The notes under the pieces: generated by a model
What the model saw: the letters and a program-made list of their open reading frames with translations, nothing else
The model's database searches: none
What the model was told of the DNA's origin: nothing
Source: Gracilibacillus massiliensis
Lineage (GTDB): Bacteria; Bacillota; Bacilli; Bacillales; Amphibacillaceae
Direction of reading: 5' to 3'
Assembly: GCF_001458115.1 (NCBI RefSeq)
Contig: NZ_CZRP01000013.1
Location: 682,001 to 746,000, forward strand
DNA length: 64,000 nt
Part shown: positions 10,388-18,493 of the stretch, piece after piece
How the letters are laid out: each line of letters starts with the position of its first letter
How positions within the stretch are numbered: position 1 is the first letter of the stretch
Position numbers and translations under genes: made by a program

Positions 10388-11533
10388 ATGAACGTTTGTA
10401 TATTTGATGATGAACCTTTAGCTGCAGAGTTTCTTAAGCATCAATTACATAATTTTAATGATATCAACGTACTATTCACCTTTACTGAGTCATTGCCTGA
10501 CAAAACAAGTAACTTGTTTCGAGATATTGATCTAGTCTTTCTCGATATTGAAATGCCTGAGATAAATGGGTTGGAATTAGCTGAACAAATAACAATGTAC
10601 AATCCTAATATCCAAATCGTGTTCGTGACAGCGCATAGTCAATATGCGCTAGAAGCATTTGAGATGCATGCACTGGATTATCTCCTGAAGCCAGTAACAG
10701 TAGCAAGGTTAAAAAAAACGTTGCAGAGAATTAATAAAGCGAACAGTGACATTGCAAGTAATAACAAAGCATCATCTCCACAACTTCTCATAAAAGTTTT
10801 GGGAGATCTGGAATTTCAATTTAATGATAAAGAAGCACCACAAACTATTAATTGGCGAACAGCAAAATCAAAAGAATTATTTTTATATTTGTTACAATAT
10901 GAAGGAAAAGTAGTTTTAAAGTCAGAGATAATTGAAGCATTATGGGAGGAAGTGGATATTGATAAAGCCTTCTCTCATTTATATGTGAGTATCTACAATA
11001 TTCGTCAATCACTAAGAGAGATGCATGATTATATTGAGATTACGAATCAGAACGGCGGATATTTATTAAATTTTAAAAATGTAAGTTTGGATATTAAGGA
11101 ATGGAAAAAGCAATTATTTCATCGACCAGACTTGAACATAGATAACTTAAGTAAGTACGAAGAAATAATGGGTTTATATCGTGGTAGTTATTTGAATTCT
11201 CATGATTATCTTTGGCTTCAAGCAGATCGCTTTAAATTAGAGGAGACTTGGTTACGCTATGCAAAGTTAATGGCTGATTGTTACCAGCAGAACAGTTTAT
11301 TCGAAAAAGCTGTAGCTTGGTATACTATTATATTGGAAAATAGACCTGAAGATGAACAAGCTGCTTTTTCTTTAATGAGAATATATGCAATCCTTCAATA
11401 TCGAATGTTAGTAGACTTTCAATATAAGGAATTAAAAAAGAGCTTGGACGAATTAAACTTAAATATGAATCCAGAGATTACAAGTTGGTATAACAATTGG
11501 TCCACCACTAACATTAAGCAAGAATCACGATGA
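10388..11533 (+). CDS. Response regulator with SARP/BTAD output domain (paralogue 2)
   Basis: This 381-residue paralogue of the protein at 765-1907 has the same layout: a receiver domain with phosphorylated D53 (VFLDIEMP), a winged-helix domain and a C-terminal BTAD/TPR region. Both share the opening FDDEPLA, the HALDYLLKPV and NALDYLLKPV segments and the W-R-T-xx-x-x-ELFLYLL motif at the winged helix. It is transcribed away from the giant adhesin, with the two promoters in one shared 540-bp region, the usual position for a local activator. No kinase gene is adjacent, so it is an orphan or shares the kinase at the left edge. Ribosome site TTGGAGG; ATG start. Confidence 0.88.
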   Translation: MNVCIFDDEPLAAEFLKHQLHNFNDINVLFTFTESLPDKTSNLFRDIDLVFLDIEMPEINGLELAEQITMYNPNIQIVFVTAHSQYALEAFEMHALDYLLKPVTVARLKKTLQRINKANSDIASNNKASSPQLLIKVLGDLEFQFNDKEAPQTINWRTAKSKELFLYLLQYEGKVVLKSEIIEALWEEVDIDKAFSHLYVSIYNIRQSLREMHDYIEITNQNGGYLLNFKNVSLDIKEWKKQLFHRPDLNIDNLSKYEEIMGLYRGSYLNSHDYLWLQADRFKLEETWLRYAKLMADCYQQNSLFEKAVAWYTIILENRPEDEQAAFSLMRIYAILQYRMLVDFQYKELKKSLDELNLNMNPEITSWYNNWSTTNIKQESR

Positions 11534-11578
11534 ATTATCCTAGGTTAACATATTCATATAAATCGAAATATACGCCCC

Positions 11579-11624
11579 CTACATAGATAGGTTTTCAATA
11601 TTACACTTATCTATGTAGTTTTTT
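11579..11624 (+). terminator. Terminator after the second BTAD regulator
   Basis: An 11-bp perfect stem (CTACATAGATA / TATCTATGTAG) with an 18-nt loop is followed by TTTTTT. The rest of the 11534-11928 gap shows no ORF; it holds the leader of the next gene. Confidence 0.88.
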
Positions 11625-11928
11625 AGTTTTAAAAAACTTTGCTAACCTTTTCCTATAATCTGCTCCTTTTTTAATTCTTCCATGTTTTTCTTGGAATCAT
11701 TATTTATCTTCAAACAATTTTGTCACCTTTCAACACTAATTATGTTATTATAAAGTCTAATAAACGATATATTTTATGGTTAAATATGCCTAAACGATTC
11801 AACTTTTTGTTTATAATTTGTTGAGAATAATCGATTATAATTTTAATCCTAAGGTAGAGAAAAGATAGATTTGCTAGCGTTATTTACGCATCACGATCAT
11901 TGTCTATCCAGAGAGGAGTTAGATACCG

Positions 11929-13920
11929 TTGGAAGCAGACTATAACTTTTATTTAGTTACACTATCGATAATCATTGCGATTATTTCCTCCTATTCAGCG
12001 CTTAGCATTACTTCGAAAATTTCAAATGCAACAGGTAAAAATCGAATTTTCTGGTTAACATCTGGAGCAATTGTTATGGGAGCTGGTGTGTGGTCGATGC
12101 ATTTTATTGGAATGCTTGCCTATCACATGCATGTAACGGTGGAATATAATGTGTTTATTACGTTACTTTCCATGTTTGCCAGTATAGCTTCTTCATTTAT
12201 TGCCTTTTACATCACCATGCCTAAAATAATCAACCGTAAAAAGATATTATTAGGTGGATTATGTATGGGTAGCGGCATTGTGATCATGCATTACTTAGGT
12301 ATGGAAGCCATGATCATGGAAGCAGACATTTCCTATCAAGCATCTAAAGTACTCTTATCAATCATTATTGCCTTTGTCGCATCATATGCAGCCCTATTCC
12401 TATTTACTCGTTTTCGGAATCATAGCAATATGAGTTGGACGAAGTGGTTATCAGCTATTATCATGGGATTTGCTATTTGTGGGATGCACTACACCGGGAT
12501 GAGTGCTACTACGATTCCAAATATGAATAGTGAATCCATGCAGGGTAGCACTTCTATCAATCTATTTCTATTGTATAGTGTCATTGTTACCATCTTCCTA
12601 ATTATTGTTGTTTCATGGATTACCATGTTTTTTGATCGCTATGTGCTAGAAAAAATGGCCTATCAGGATTCGATAACAGACTTATCCAATAGAAATGAAA
12701 TGAACCGTTTTTTGAATAAACAGCCAACAGGTGAAAAATTAGGCGTATTATACTTAGATCTTGATCATTTTAAAGCAATTAACGATACATTAGGACATGA
12801 TACAGGAGATTTACTATTAATAAAAATGGGCGAACTATTGAAAAAACTCCAAAATGATCAGATTAATACCTATCGAATTGGTGGGGACGAATTTCTAATT
12901 ATAACAAAAGATAGTGAGTTAGAAGATTTGGAACAGTTAGCCAACTCACTACTAGAAGAAATTAAACAACCTTTTCACATTAATGGTAATGAGCTTTATG
13001 TTACAGGAAGTATTGGGATTGTAATTGATACCGTAGACGAAGCAGATCATACTAAATTACTGAGAGCGGCTGATACTGCTATGTATGTGGCCAAAAAGCA
13101 AGGAAAAAATCAATATTCTGTCTACACAACAGAAATGGGTTTAAAAGAAGTACGAAAAATGGAGTTAGAGAAGGATCTGCAAAGAGCGCTAAAGGAAAAT
13201 CAATTTTATATGGAATATCAACCAAAATGGAATGTCAAAACAAATACATTATACGGGTTTGAGGCCTTGATCCGTTGGGAGCACCCTCGTTTGGGGATTA
13301 TTGCACCAAGTGAATTTATTCCGATAGCAGAAGAAACGGGTTTAATTGTACCTTTGACTAGATGGACCATTGAAGAAGCATGTCAACAGTGCAAACACTG
13401 GCACTCCCAAAATATCATGCAGACAGTAGCTGTCAATATATCTCCAAGCCTTTTTCATACTGGCACATTATATGGACAAGTCTCATTCATTTTAGAAAAG
13501 ATAAATTTAGACCCTAAATATTTAGAGCTTGAAATCACGGAATCAATGATGTTACATGATCTAAACGATATTATAAAGCAACTTGAAGCGATTCAGGCAC
13601 TTGGTGTAAAAGTATCAATGGACGACTTTGGAACAGGTTATTCATCATTAGGGTTATTGGATGTCTTACCGATTAATGCAGTCAAGTTAGATCGAATTTT
13701 TACAATGGACATCGACAATCCAAGTAAACGAGCGATCATACAAGCAATCATCGTATTAGCCGAATCATTAGAATTAGATGTCATCGCCGAAGGAGTCGAA
13801 CTAGAAAAAGACATCGACCATTTAACAAAACTAGGCTGCTATGTCATGCAAGGCTACTACTACAGCAAACCACTCAAAATCGAAAACATACAAGAATGGA
13901 CGATAGGACATGAAACATAG
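11929..13920 (+). CDS. MHYT-GGDEF-EAL cyclic-di-GMP signalling protein
   Basis: This 663-residue integral membrane protein has an N-terminal MHYT sensor of about seven helices carrying MHFIGM, MHYLGM and MHYTGM, thought to bind a metal and sense a gas or redox signal. A diguanylate cyclase domain with an intact GGDEF follows (about 240-400), then an EAL phosphodiesterase domain (about 410-660) with EALIRW, ELEITES and DDFGTGYSSL. Both active sites look complete. The usual RxxD inhibitory site before GGDEF is not apparent. It could make or break cyclic-di-GMP; the net direction cannot be read from sequence. The start is TTG behind GAGAGGAG. Its TAG stop codon lies inside a dispersed repeat, so the last residues (HET) are repeat-encoded. 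Confidence 0.93.
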   Translation: MEADYNFYLVTLSIIIAIISSYSALSITSKISNATGKNRIFWLTSGAIVMGAGVWSMHFIGMLAYHMHVTVEYNVFITLLSMFASIASSFIAFYITMPKIINRKKILLGGLCMGSGIVIMHYLGMEAMIMEADISYQASKVLLSIIIAFVASYAALFLFTRFRNHSNMSWTKWLSAIIMGFAICGMHYTGMSATTIPNMNSESMQGSTSINLFLLYSVIVTIFLIIVVSWITMFFDRYVLEKMAYQDSITDLSNRNEMNRFLNKQPTGEKLGVLYLDLDHFKAINDTLGHDTGDLLLIKMGELLKKLQNDQINTYRIGGDEFLIITKDSELEDLEQLANSLLEEIKQPFHINGNELYVTGSIGIVIDTVDEADHTKLLRAADTAMYVAKKQGKNQYSVYTTEMGLKEVRKMELEKDLQRALKENQFYMEYQPKWNVKTNTLYGFEALIRWEHPRLGIIAPSEFIPIAEETGLIVPLTRWTIEEACQQCKHWHSQNIMQTVAVNISPSLFHTGTLYGQVSFILEKINLDPKYLELEITESMMLHDLNDIIKQLEAIQALGVKVSMDDFGTGYSSLGLLDVLPINAVKLDRIFTMDIDNPSKRAIIQAIIVLAESLELDVIAEGVELEKDIDHLTKLGCYVMQGYYYSKPLKIENIQEWTIGHET

Positions 13921-13940
13921 GGACGGTTCTTGTGTTTCAT
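13910..13940. repeat. GGGACGGTTC hairpin element, single arm (R1)
   Basis: One arm of the dispersed element: ATGAAACA, a core of GGGACGGTTCT, then TGTTTCAT. The flanks pair as an 8-bp stem. It overlaps the stop codon of the MHYT-GGDEF-EAL gene. Confidence 0.9.
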
Positions 13941-13984
13941 GTTTTACTTCTAATTTAGTTTTGTTGACTCCTAATATCATTCAT

Positions 13985-15109
13985 TTAAAATAAGTTACGT
14001 TTATAAATAAAATGGTGAATTATTTTTAATACCTTTGTAGCTAATAACAGCACATACCAAAACATAAAAATAAGAATAAAATCCACGAACATTAAGTCAA
14101 ACAAAGGGGGGATGTCAAACATCAAAAGTACACCTAATATAGGAAAGCTCCCTAAGATGAGACTCCCTAAATAAAGAAATGGGAGATACCATTTCGTATA
14201 ACTTCGCCAAAAAGTCATAATAAAGGGAAGAAAGATATAAATGACGAAAACAAAAGATGTATAGATTTCCTCTTCAAATAGAAACTCAACCTGTTCTACA
14301 GGAACTAGAGGGAGCACAATTGGTAATATAACAATACTATACAAAACAAGTATAGATGCTGTTCTCCATTCCCATTTTTTAGTTTTTTTCTTTTTTATTT
14401 GTTTCACTTGTTCAGCCAGAGAATCATCCAGCCATTTCTCAGCTAGGAAAGGATTATAAGACCACATTCCCATCTTCTCGAAAAAAACATCCCAATCGTT
14501 TAACTTGAATCCATCTACTTTATCAAAAGGATAAGATATTTGATACTCATAAGTTAGTTTATAGACCTCGGATAAATCATAGTCAGAATAATGAATTTCC
14601 TTTCCTTTATCTTGAAGACGTATCATCCACTCTGCTAATTCATTCGGATCTTCAAACCGTTTTATAAAATAGTTATCCCCATATTTAATGAAGATTATCT
14701 TATCCAAGTGGAAGACATCACGTTGCCGGTATATATTCGATCGTCGGATATAATTAGTGATGAGTATGTATTCCATTTCCTTAAAAAGGATTAATCTATC
14801 AGATATTTCTTTATTATTTTTGTAATGTTTTTCCCGAATCCCATCTTCGTTTAGATCCATCAAATACCTGTTACGCTTTGATCCAATAATAAAGCGAGAT
14901 AGCTTCCAACATCCCCATCCCAGAATAAAGCTCATAAAAAACAAATACACAAATATAGCGTAGTTCCCAGTAAATAAGACAATTAAACCGAAAATAAATA
15001 GCGCAATTGCAGGTACACCCAACAGAATAACTCCAATAATATTTGCAACATTCGTTACTGTTTTTTGTTTACTATCATAACGTATAGGTTCATGGTTTAC
15101 TTCTTCCAA
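13985..15109 (-). CDS. Membrane protein of unknown function
   Basis: I do not recognise this 374-residue protein. Two membrane helices lie near the N terminus (about 15-65). A soluble stretch follows that reads like a PH-like fold (about 70-170, with DRLILFKEMEYILI), then a charged region. A cluster of four hydrophobic segments ends the protein (about 255-365). I chose the TTG at 15109 because GAGGTGAT stands 5-6 bases before it. The longer open frame to 15205 would translate a dispersed repeat (15128-15158) and is unlikely to be real. It lies downstream of and convergent with the cyclic-di-GMP gene, so no operon link is suggested. Confidence 0.6.
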   Translation of the reverse strand: MEEVNHEPIRYDSKQKTVTNVANIIGVILLGVPAIALFIFGLIVLFTGNYAIFVYLFFMSFILGWGCWKLSRFIIGSKRNRYLMDLNEDGIREKHYKNNKEISDRLILFKEMEYILITNYIRRSNIYRQRDVFHLDKIIFIKYGDNYFIKRFEDPNELAEWMIRLQDKGKEIHYSDYDLSEVYKLTYEYQISYPFDKVDGFKLNDWDVFFEKMGMWSYNPFLAEKWLDDSLAEQVKQIKKKKTKKWEWRTASILVLYSIVILPIVLPLVPVEQVEFLFEEEIYTSFVFVIYIFLPFIMTFWRSYTKWYLPFLYLGSLILGSFPILGVLLMFDIPPLFDLMFVDFILIFMFWYVLLLATKVLKIIHHFIYKRNLF

Positions 15110-15127
15110 TAGTATCACCTCAAAACT

Positions 15128-15158
15128 ACGAAACACAGGGACGGTTCTTGTGTTTCGT
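15128..15158. repeat. GGGACGGTTC hairpin element, single arm (R2)
   Basis: ACGAAACA...TGTTTCGT flanks the core GGGACGGTTCT. Compared with other copies both stem flanks carry a compensating change (T to C on one side, A to G on the other), which keeps the pairing. It lies about 20 bases upstream of the start of the membrane protein gene, the only copy at a 5' end. Confidence 0.85.
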
Positions 15159-15505
15159 TTATGGTTAATCAGGCAGAAATTAAACAGTCGTAATGTGCCT
15201 TTCATCTAAGAATTAACACTCTTTAAAAATATCTGACTTTAATTCCATATAAAAATGGATATACCTTTGCAATATTTGATGTCTCATATATAGTGAGAAT
15301 TCAGTCCATCATTTTTTCACTACCAGTTAGCGTTCGTTCAACCGATCAATGACCTTTACCCCATGATAAAAATAGATATTACATATTTTAACATATACAA
15401 TCCATTAATCCTACTATCAATTATTACTATCTAGTCATTCTAAAATATATCCATTTGAATACTGGAAAGTCACATACAAAGAATGTAATCATAAGTTATT
15501 CGTAA

Positions 15506-15548
15506 TAAAAAAGCCACAACGAGTATAATTTCATTACGCGTTATGACT
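15506..15548 (-). terminator. Terminator of the alpha/beta hydrolase gene
   Basis: On the minus strand a 12-bp stem (AGTCATAACGCG with CTCGTTGTGGCT, including G-U pairs and one mismatch) is followed by six T. It lies just downstream of the hydrolase stop. The rest of the 15206-15567 gap shows no gene. Confidence 0.7.
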
Positions 15549-15567
15549 TCTACTTATCTGTCATGAT

Positions 15568-16497
15568 TCAATTAACAATATCGTTGATAAATTCAATAAT
15601 TCCCTCTTCCACTTCGTCACGAATGTCTCGATAGTTGTGGATTTCGTGGCGATAACCGGAGTAGATTTTTGTTTTGACTTGATGGTTTGTCTCTGCAAGC
15701 CAGTTGGAAACGGCATACACGCCTTCGCCATAGAGACCTACTGGATCCTGATCACCGGCAATGTTATATACCGGTACATTTTGAGGTATTTTTTCCGCCC
15801 ATTCCTTTCCAACGATATTTTCCATCATTTGTACAAAATTATATAAGGAGCGGATATTAGGTGGTGAAGTGAAGTTATTAAATGGATCATTCGCATGATC
15901 TGCTACCACTTCAGGATCGCCACTTATCCAATCATTTGGTGTTAATGGATTGTCAATTCGATCCGTCATCCAACCCAGCAATTGCTGCAAGTATTCGGCA
16001 TCCACTTTCTCCCCATTACCGTTGTCAATTTCTTCACTAAGCTTGTTAGCAATCTCTTTTGCATGTGGAAATTCTCCAGATGTACCGCATAAAATCAATC
16101 CAGAAATACCATCTCCATATTTTGCTGCATGAATTCTTACAATCATCGATCCCATGCTGTGACCAAACATAAAATAAGGAAGATCACTATATTGTTCTTG
16201 TACTATTTTTCTTAGTTGATATTCGTCTTCGGCCATAGTGGTATAACCCTTGTCACCCCAGTCACTCCAATTGCCCGAATCATACGCTGTTTTGCCATGT
16301 CCCACATGGTCATCTGCCGCTACGATATAACCTGCTTCATTAAGAGCGAGTATCATATGAAAATAACGCCGAGAATGTTCTCCAAACCCATGAACAAGTT
16401 GAACGATTCCTTTTGGTTTACCAACCGGTGAATAAATCCACGCCTTAATCGTATCTTTTTTATTAACGGAAACAAATTGAACTTCTTGTAATGCCAT
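15568..16497 (-). CDS. Alpha/beta hydrolase, monoacylglycerol lipase-like
   Basis: This 309-residue cytosolic serine hydrolase has the oxyanion region VHGFGEHS, the nucleophile elbow GHSMG, a likely acid Asp in AGDQDPVG and the catalytic His in YSGYRHEIHN. The Hydrolase_4 arrangement and the HGFGEHSRRY motif match the lysophospholipase/monoglyceride lipase group. The substrate is probably a small ester but is not known. Start: the ATG at 16497 (MALQEV) is preceded by AGGAGGAGAT. A longer frame to 16554 adds a basic leader with no family match. It has its own terminator and appears to be a single-gene unit. Confidence 0.85.
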   Translation of the reverse strand: MALQEVQFVSVNKKDTIKAWIYSPVGKPKGIVQLVHGFGEHSRRYFHMILALNEAGYIVAADDHVGHGKTAYDSGNWSDWGDKGYTTMAEDEYQLRKIVQEQYSDLPYFMFGHSMGSMIVRIHAAKYGDGISGLILCGTSGEFPHAKEIANKLSEEIDNGNGEKVDAEYLQQLLGWMTDRIDNPLTPNDWISGDPEVVADHANDPFNNFTSPPNIRSLYNFVQMMENIVGKEWAEKIPQNVPVYNIAGDQDPVGLYGEGVYAVSNWLAETNHQVKTKIYSGYRHEIHNYRDIRDEVEEGIIEFINDIVN

Positions 16498-16657
16498 GTC
16501 ATATCTCCTCCTCTTTCTATTAGCAAAAAGACTGCGAAAAAAATAAAAAAACACACCAAATCCTCCTACTCGCCCGAAAAATTTAGTGTGTCTCCATATC
16601 TCATCACAATCTATTAACTTACTATCAACATAGCAAATTATGTAAGCCCTGTCAAAC

Positions 16658-16677
16658 GTGAAACACCGGGACGGTTC
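16658..16677. repeat. GGGACGGTTC element R3, left remnant split by the IS
   Basis: GTGAAACACCGGGACGGTTC is the first part of an element arm that stops at the IS edge. The arm continues at 18420 after the IS. Joining the two parts over the 9-bp duplication rebuilds a normal arm. Confidence 0.88.
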
Positions 16678-16793
16678 GGGATCAGTGAAAAAGTAATGTT
16701 TTTTATTGGAGATAGTAAAGAAGGGATTCTAAACAAAGCCAAAAATTGTTTTTGTATGAATTTTCGGTAATTTTTTAGGGGTATTTGAGGCTA

Positions 16794-18263
16794 TTAGGCG
16801 GATGCTATTGCTGCTATCCGCTTAATGTTTGTTGCTATTGCTGCTAACTTTGATTGTTGAGACACGCTGAATAGACCATATCCCCTTGCTCGAGATAGGC
16901 CATGGAATCGTTTAAGCTCCGCATTTTTCCCTTCAATAGAAGCTCTTTTTTTATATTTTTCTTTAAATTCTTCTCTCTTTTGATATTGAGATATGTCGTA
17001 GAACTCTGCCGTATTTAAACCAACTGTTAGAATTCTACGTGCTGCTTTTTTAGCGCACAAATCATGTAACGGACATGCTTTACACTGCTCGATATCAAAA
17101 TAATACTTATATCCTTGCCTTTCCCCGTCCTTGTTTTTTGATGTGAAATATTTCTTTTTGACCGTGGTATTACCTTGGCTACAGGACCATTCATCCGAAT
17201 CTTTGTTATAAGTAAAATTAGATTCATCTATACGATATACGGTAGAACTAACTGGAATAAAAGGTTGTGCCTCTATGGCTTCAATTGCTTCTAATATTGG
17301 TTTTCTAAAGTAAGCTTTGTCTCCATATACTTCTTCGATAGTCATTCCGCTTTTAAGTGTTAATTCCAATATCTCGTTCATGAAGCTACCATCCAAATAA
17401 GCACCGTGTCCCGTACGAACGGCCGTAATAATGCGTTCCACAGTAGTCATCATAAATTCTGCTTTAAATCCATAAAACGATTCTGTTTTACTTTTGCGAC
17501 CTACCCTTGCATCTTCATCCACAATGGAGCGAACCCCTTTTTGATTTATAAATTTAGGGTCATAAAGAATGTCCTTCGCCTTCTGAATCCAGGAGCTGGT
17601 AAGCTCATGATCGTCTGTCATTTGCTTTTCCACATGATCGATCACTTCTTCCAAGTAAGATTTCATACGTGCTTTTGCTTCTCGGTGATCGGATAATTCT
17701 TCATAATTTGGTATTTCAGGTAAACCATCAATTTGTTTTCCAGTTTCTGTTTCATATGCATGAACAATCATTCGTGCTAAATGCTTCATTAAACGCTCAG
17801 GCGTTTTCTTAATTGTATTTGCCATAATGTGCGTGGCATCTATGCTCACACTACTCCCTTGTAATATGCCGTTTTCCACACATTGACGTACCATTTCTGT
17901 GAGGATACCATCAAGTGTATCCTCTCCAAGACGATGTGTTCTAAATTTGGAAAGAAGACTCTTGTCGGGTAATTCATCTTCAGGATAAATGCCTATAAAG
18001 TACATGAAAGCTAAATTTAAACGAGCTTCTACTTGTACTTTTTCGTCCGATAAATTGTATAAGTGTTGAAGAAAAAGTAGCTTACACATCATTTCCGGTT
18101 CTTTTGCTGGACGCCCAAAATCTTTACAATAGGTGTCTTCTAGCAATATATTAATAAAGCTAAAATCAATGACAGAAGAAATGACTTTTAGTATATGATT
18201 TTCTGGAATTTTATCGTATAATACAGAGTGAAAACTAGATTGCTTTGAATGATTTCGAAGCAT
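16794..18263 (-). CDS. IS1182-family transposase
   Basis: This 489-residue transposase has an N-terminal DUF772-type domain (about 15-130, GRPAKEPEMMCKLLFLQHL), then a DDE domain of the IS4/IS1182 type. Likely catalytic residues are Asp in VSIDATHI, Asp in VYGDKAYF and Glu in ASIEGKNAELKR. A Cys cluster (CKACPLHDLCAK) lies before the last motif, as is common in this family. The length is typical and the frame is unbroken, so the enzyme may be active. The ribosome site AGGGGG and the five T after it lie inside a strong hairpin (18268-18326), which would restrain translation from transcripts entering from outside the element. Confidence 0.94.
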   Translation of the reverse strand: MLRNHSKQSSFHSVLYDKIPENHILKVISSVIDFSFINILLEDTYCKDFGRPAKEPEMMCKLLFLQHLYNLSDEKVQVEARLNLAFMYFIGIYPEDELPDKSLLSKFRTHRLGEDTLDGILTEMVRQCVENGILQGSSVSIDATHIMANTIKKTPERLMKHLARMIVHAYETETGKQIDGLPEIPNYEELSDHREAKARMKSYLEEVIDHVEKQMTDDHELTSSWIQKAKDILYDPKFINQKGVRSIVDEDARVGRKSKTESFYGFKAEFMMTTVERIITAVRTGHGAYLDGSFMNEILELTLKSGMTIEEVYGDKAYFRKPILEAIEAIEAQPFIPVSSTVYRIDESNFTYNKDSDEWSCSQGNTTVKKKYFTSKNKDGERQGYKYYFDIEQCKACPLHDLCAKKAARRILTVGLNTAEFYDISQYQKREEFKEKYKKRASIEGKNAELKRFHGLSRARGYGLFSVSQQSKLAAIATNIKRIAAIASA

Positions 18264-18267
18264 GAAG

Positions 18268-18326
18268 AAAAACCCCCTAATGGTTTGGTATTTGGACGTA
18301 CTAATTATACCATTTAGGGGGTTTTT
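18268..18326. promoter_or_regulatory. Hairpin over the transposase ribosome site
   Basis: AAAAACCCCCTAATGGT (18268-18284) pairs with ACCATTTAGGGGGTTTTT (18309-18326) with a one-base bulge. It carries T runs on both strands. On the minus strand the stem includes AGGGGG, the transposase ribosome site, and the T run reaches almost to the ATG. It can therefore act both as a terminator for incoming transcription and as a site-hiding structure. Confidence 0.75.
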
Positions 18327-18419
18327 ATAGTGACATATCTTATTAAAATGTCACAAAAATCTATTATTTAATGACTTTTTTAAAATACAGGGGAATTCGG
18401 TGACTTTTTCACTGGTCCC

Positions 18420-18493
18420 GGACGGTTCTTTTGTTTCATTTCGCGAGTAGAGTAAGCAAAAAATGAAACAGTAGAACCGTCCCCATGTTTCAT
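18420..18493. repeat. GGGACGGTTC element R3, right part
   Basis: The block holds the rest of the first arm (GGACGGTTCTTTTGTTTCAT), a 26-bp spacer region, and a second arm in the opposite sense (ATGAAACA, AGAACCGTCCCC, TGTTTCAT, 18463-18493). It ends immediately before the stop codon of the AraC-type gene. Confidence 0.9.

Larger units (their letters stand above)
16678..18419. mobile_element. Complete IS1182-family insertion sequence, 1742 bp
   Basis: The terminal inverted repeats are GGGATCAGTGAAAAAGTAA (16678-16696) and, read on the other strand, GGGACCAGTGAAAAAGTCA (18401-18419), a 17 of 19 match. The flanks carry a 9-bp direct duplication, GGACGGTTC, at 16669-16677 and 18420-18428. One transposase gene fills the element. 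Intact ends, an intact gene and a clean duplication suggest a fairly recent insertion. Confidence 0.92.

Noticed and set aside
15110-15205. N-terminal extension of the membrane protein at 13985
   Set aside because: It would translate repeat R2, while a good ribosome site precedes the internal TTG at 15109.
17027-17227. Frames inside and opposite the transposase gene
   Set aside because: They are shadow frames of an intact 489-residue transposase with a clear DDE motif set.
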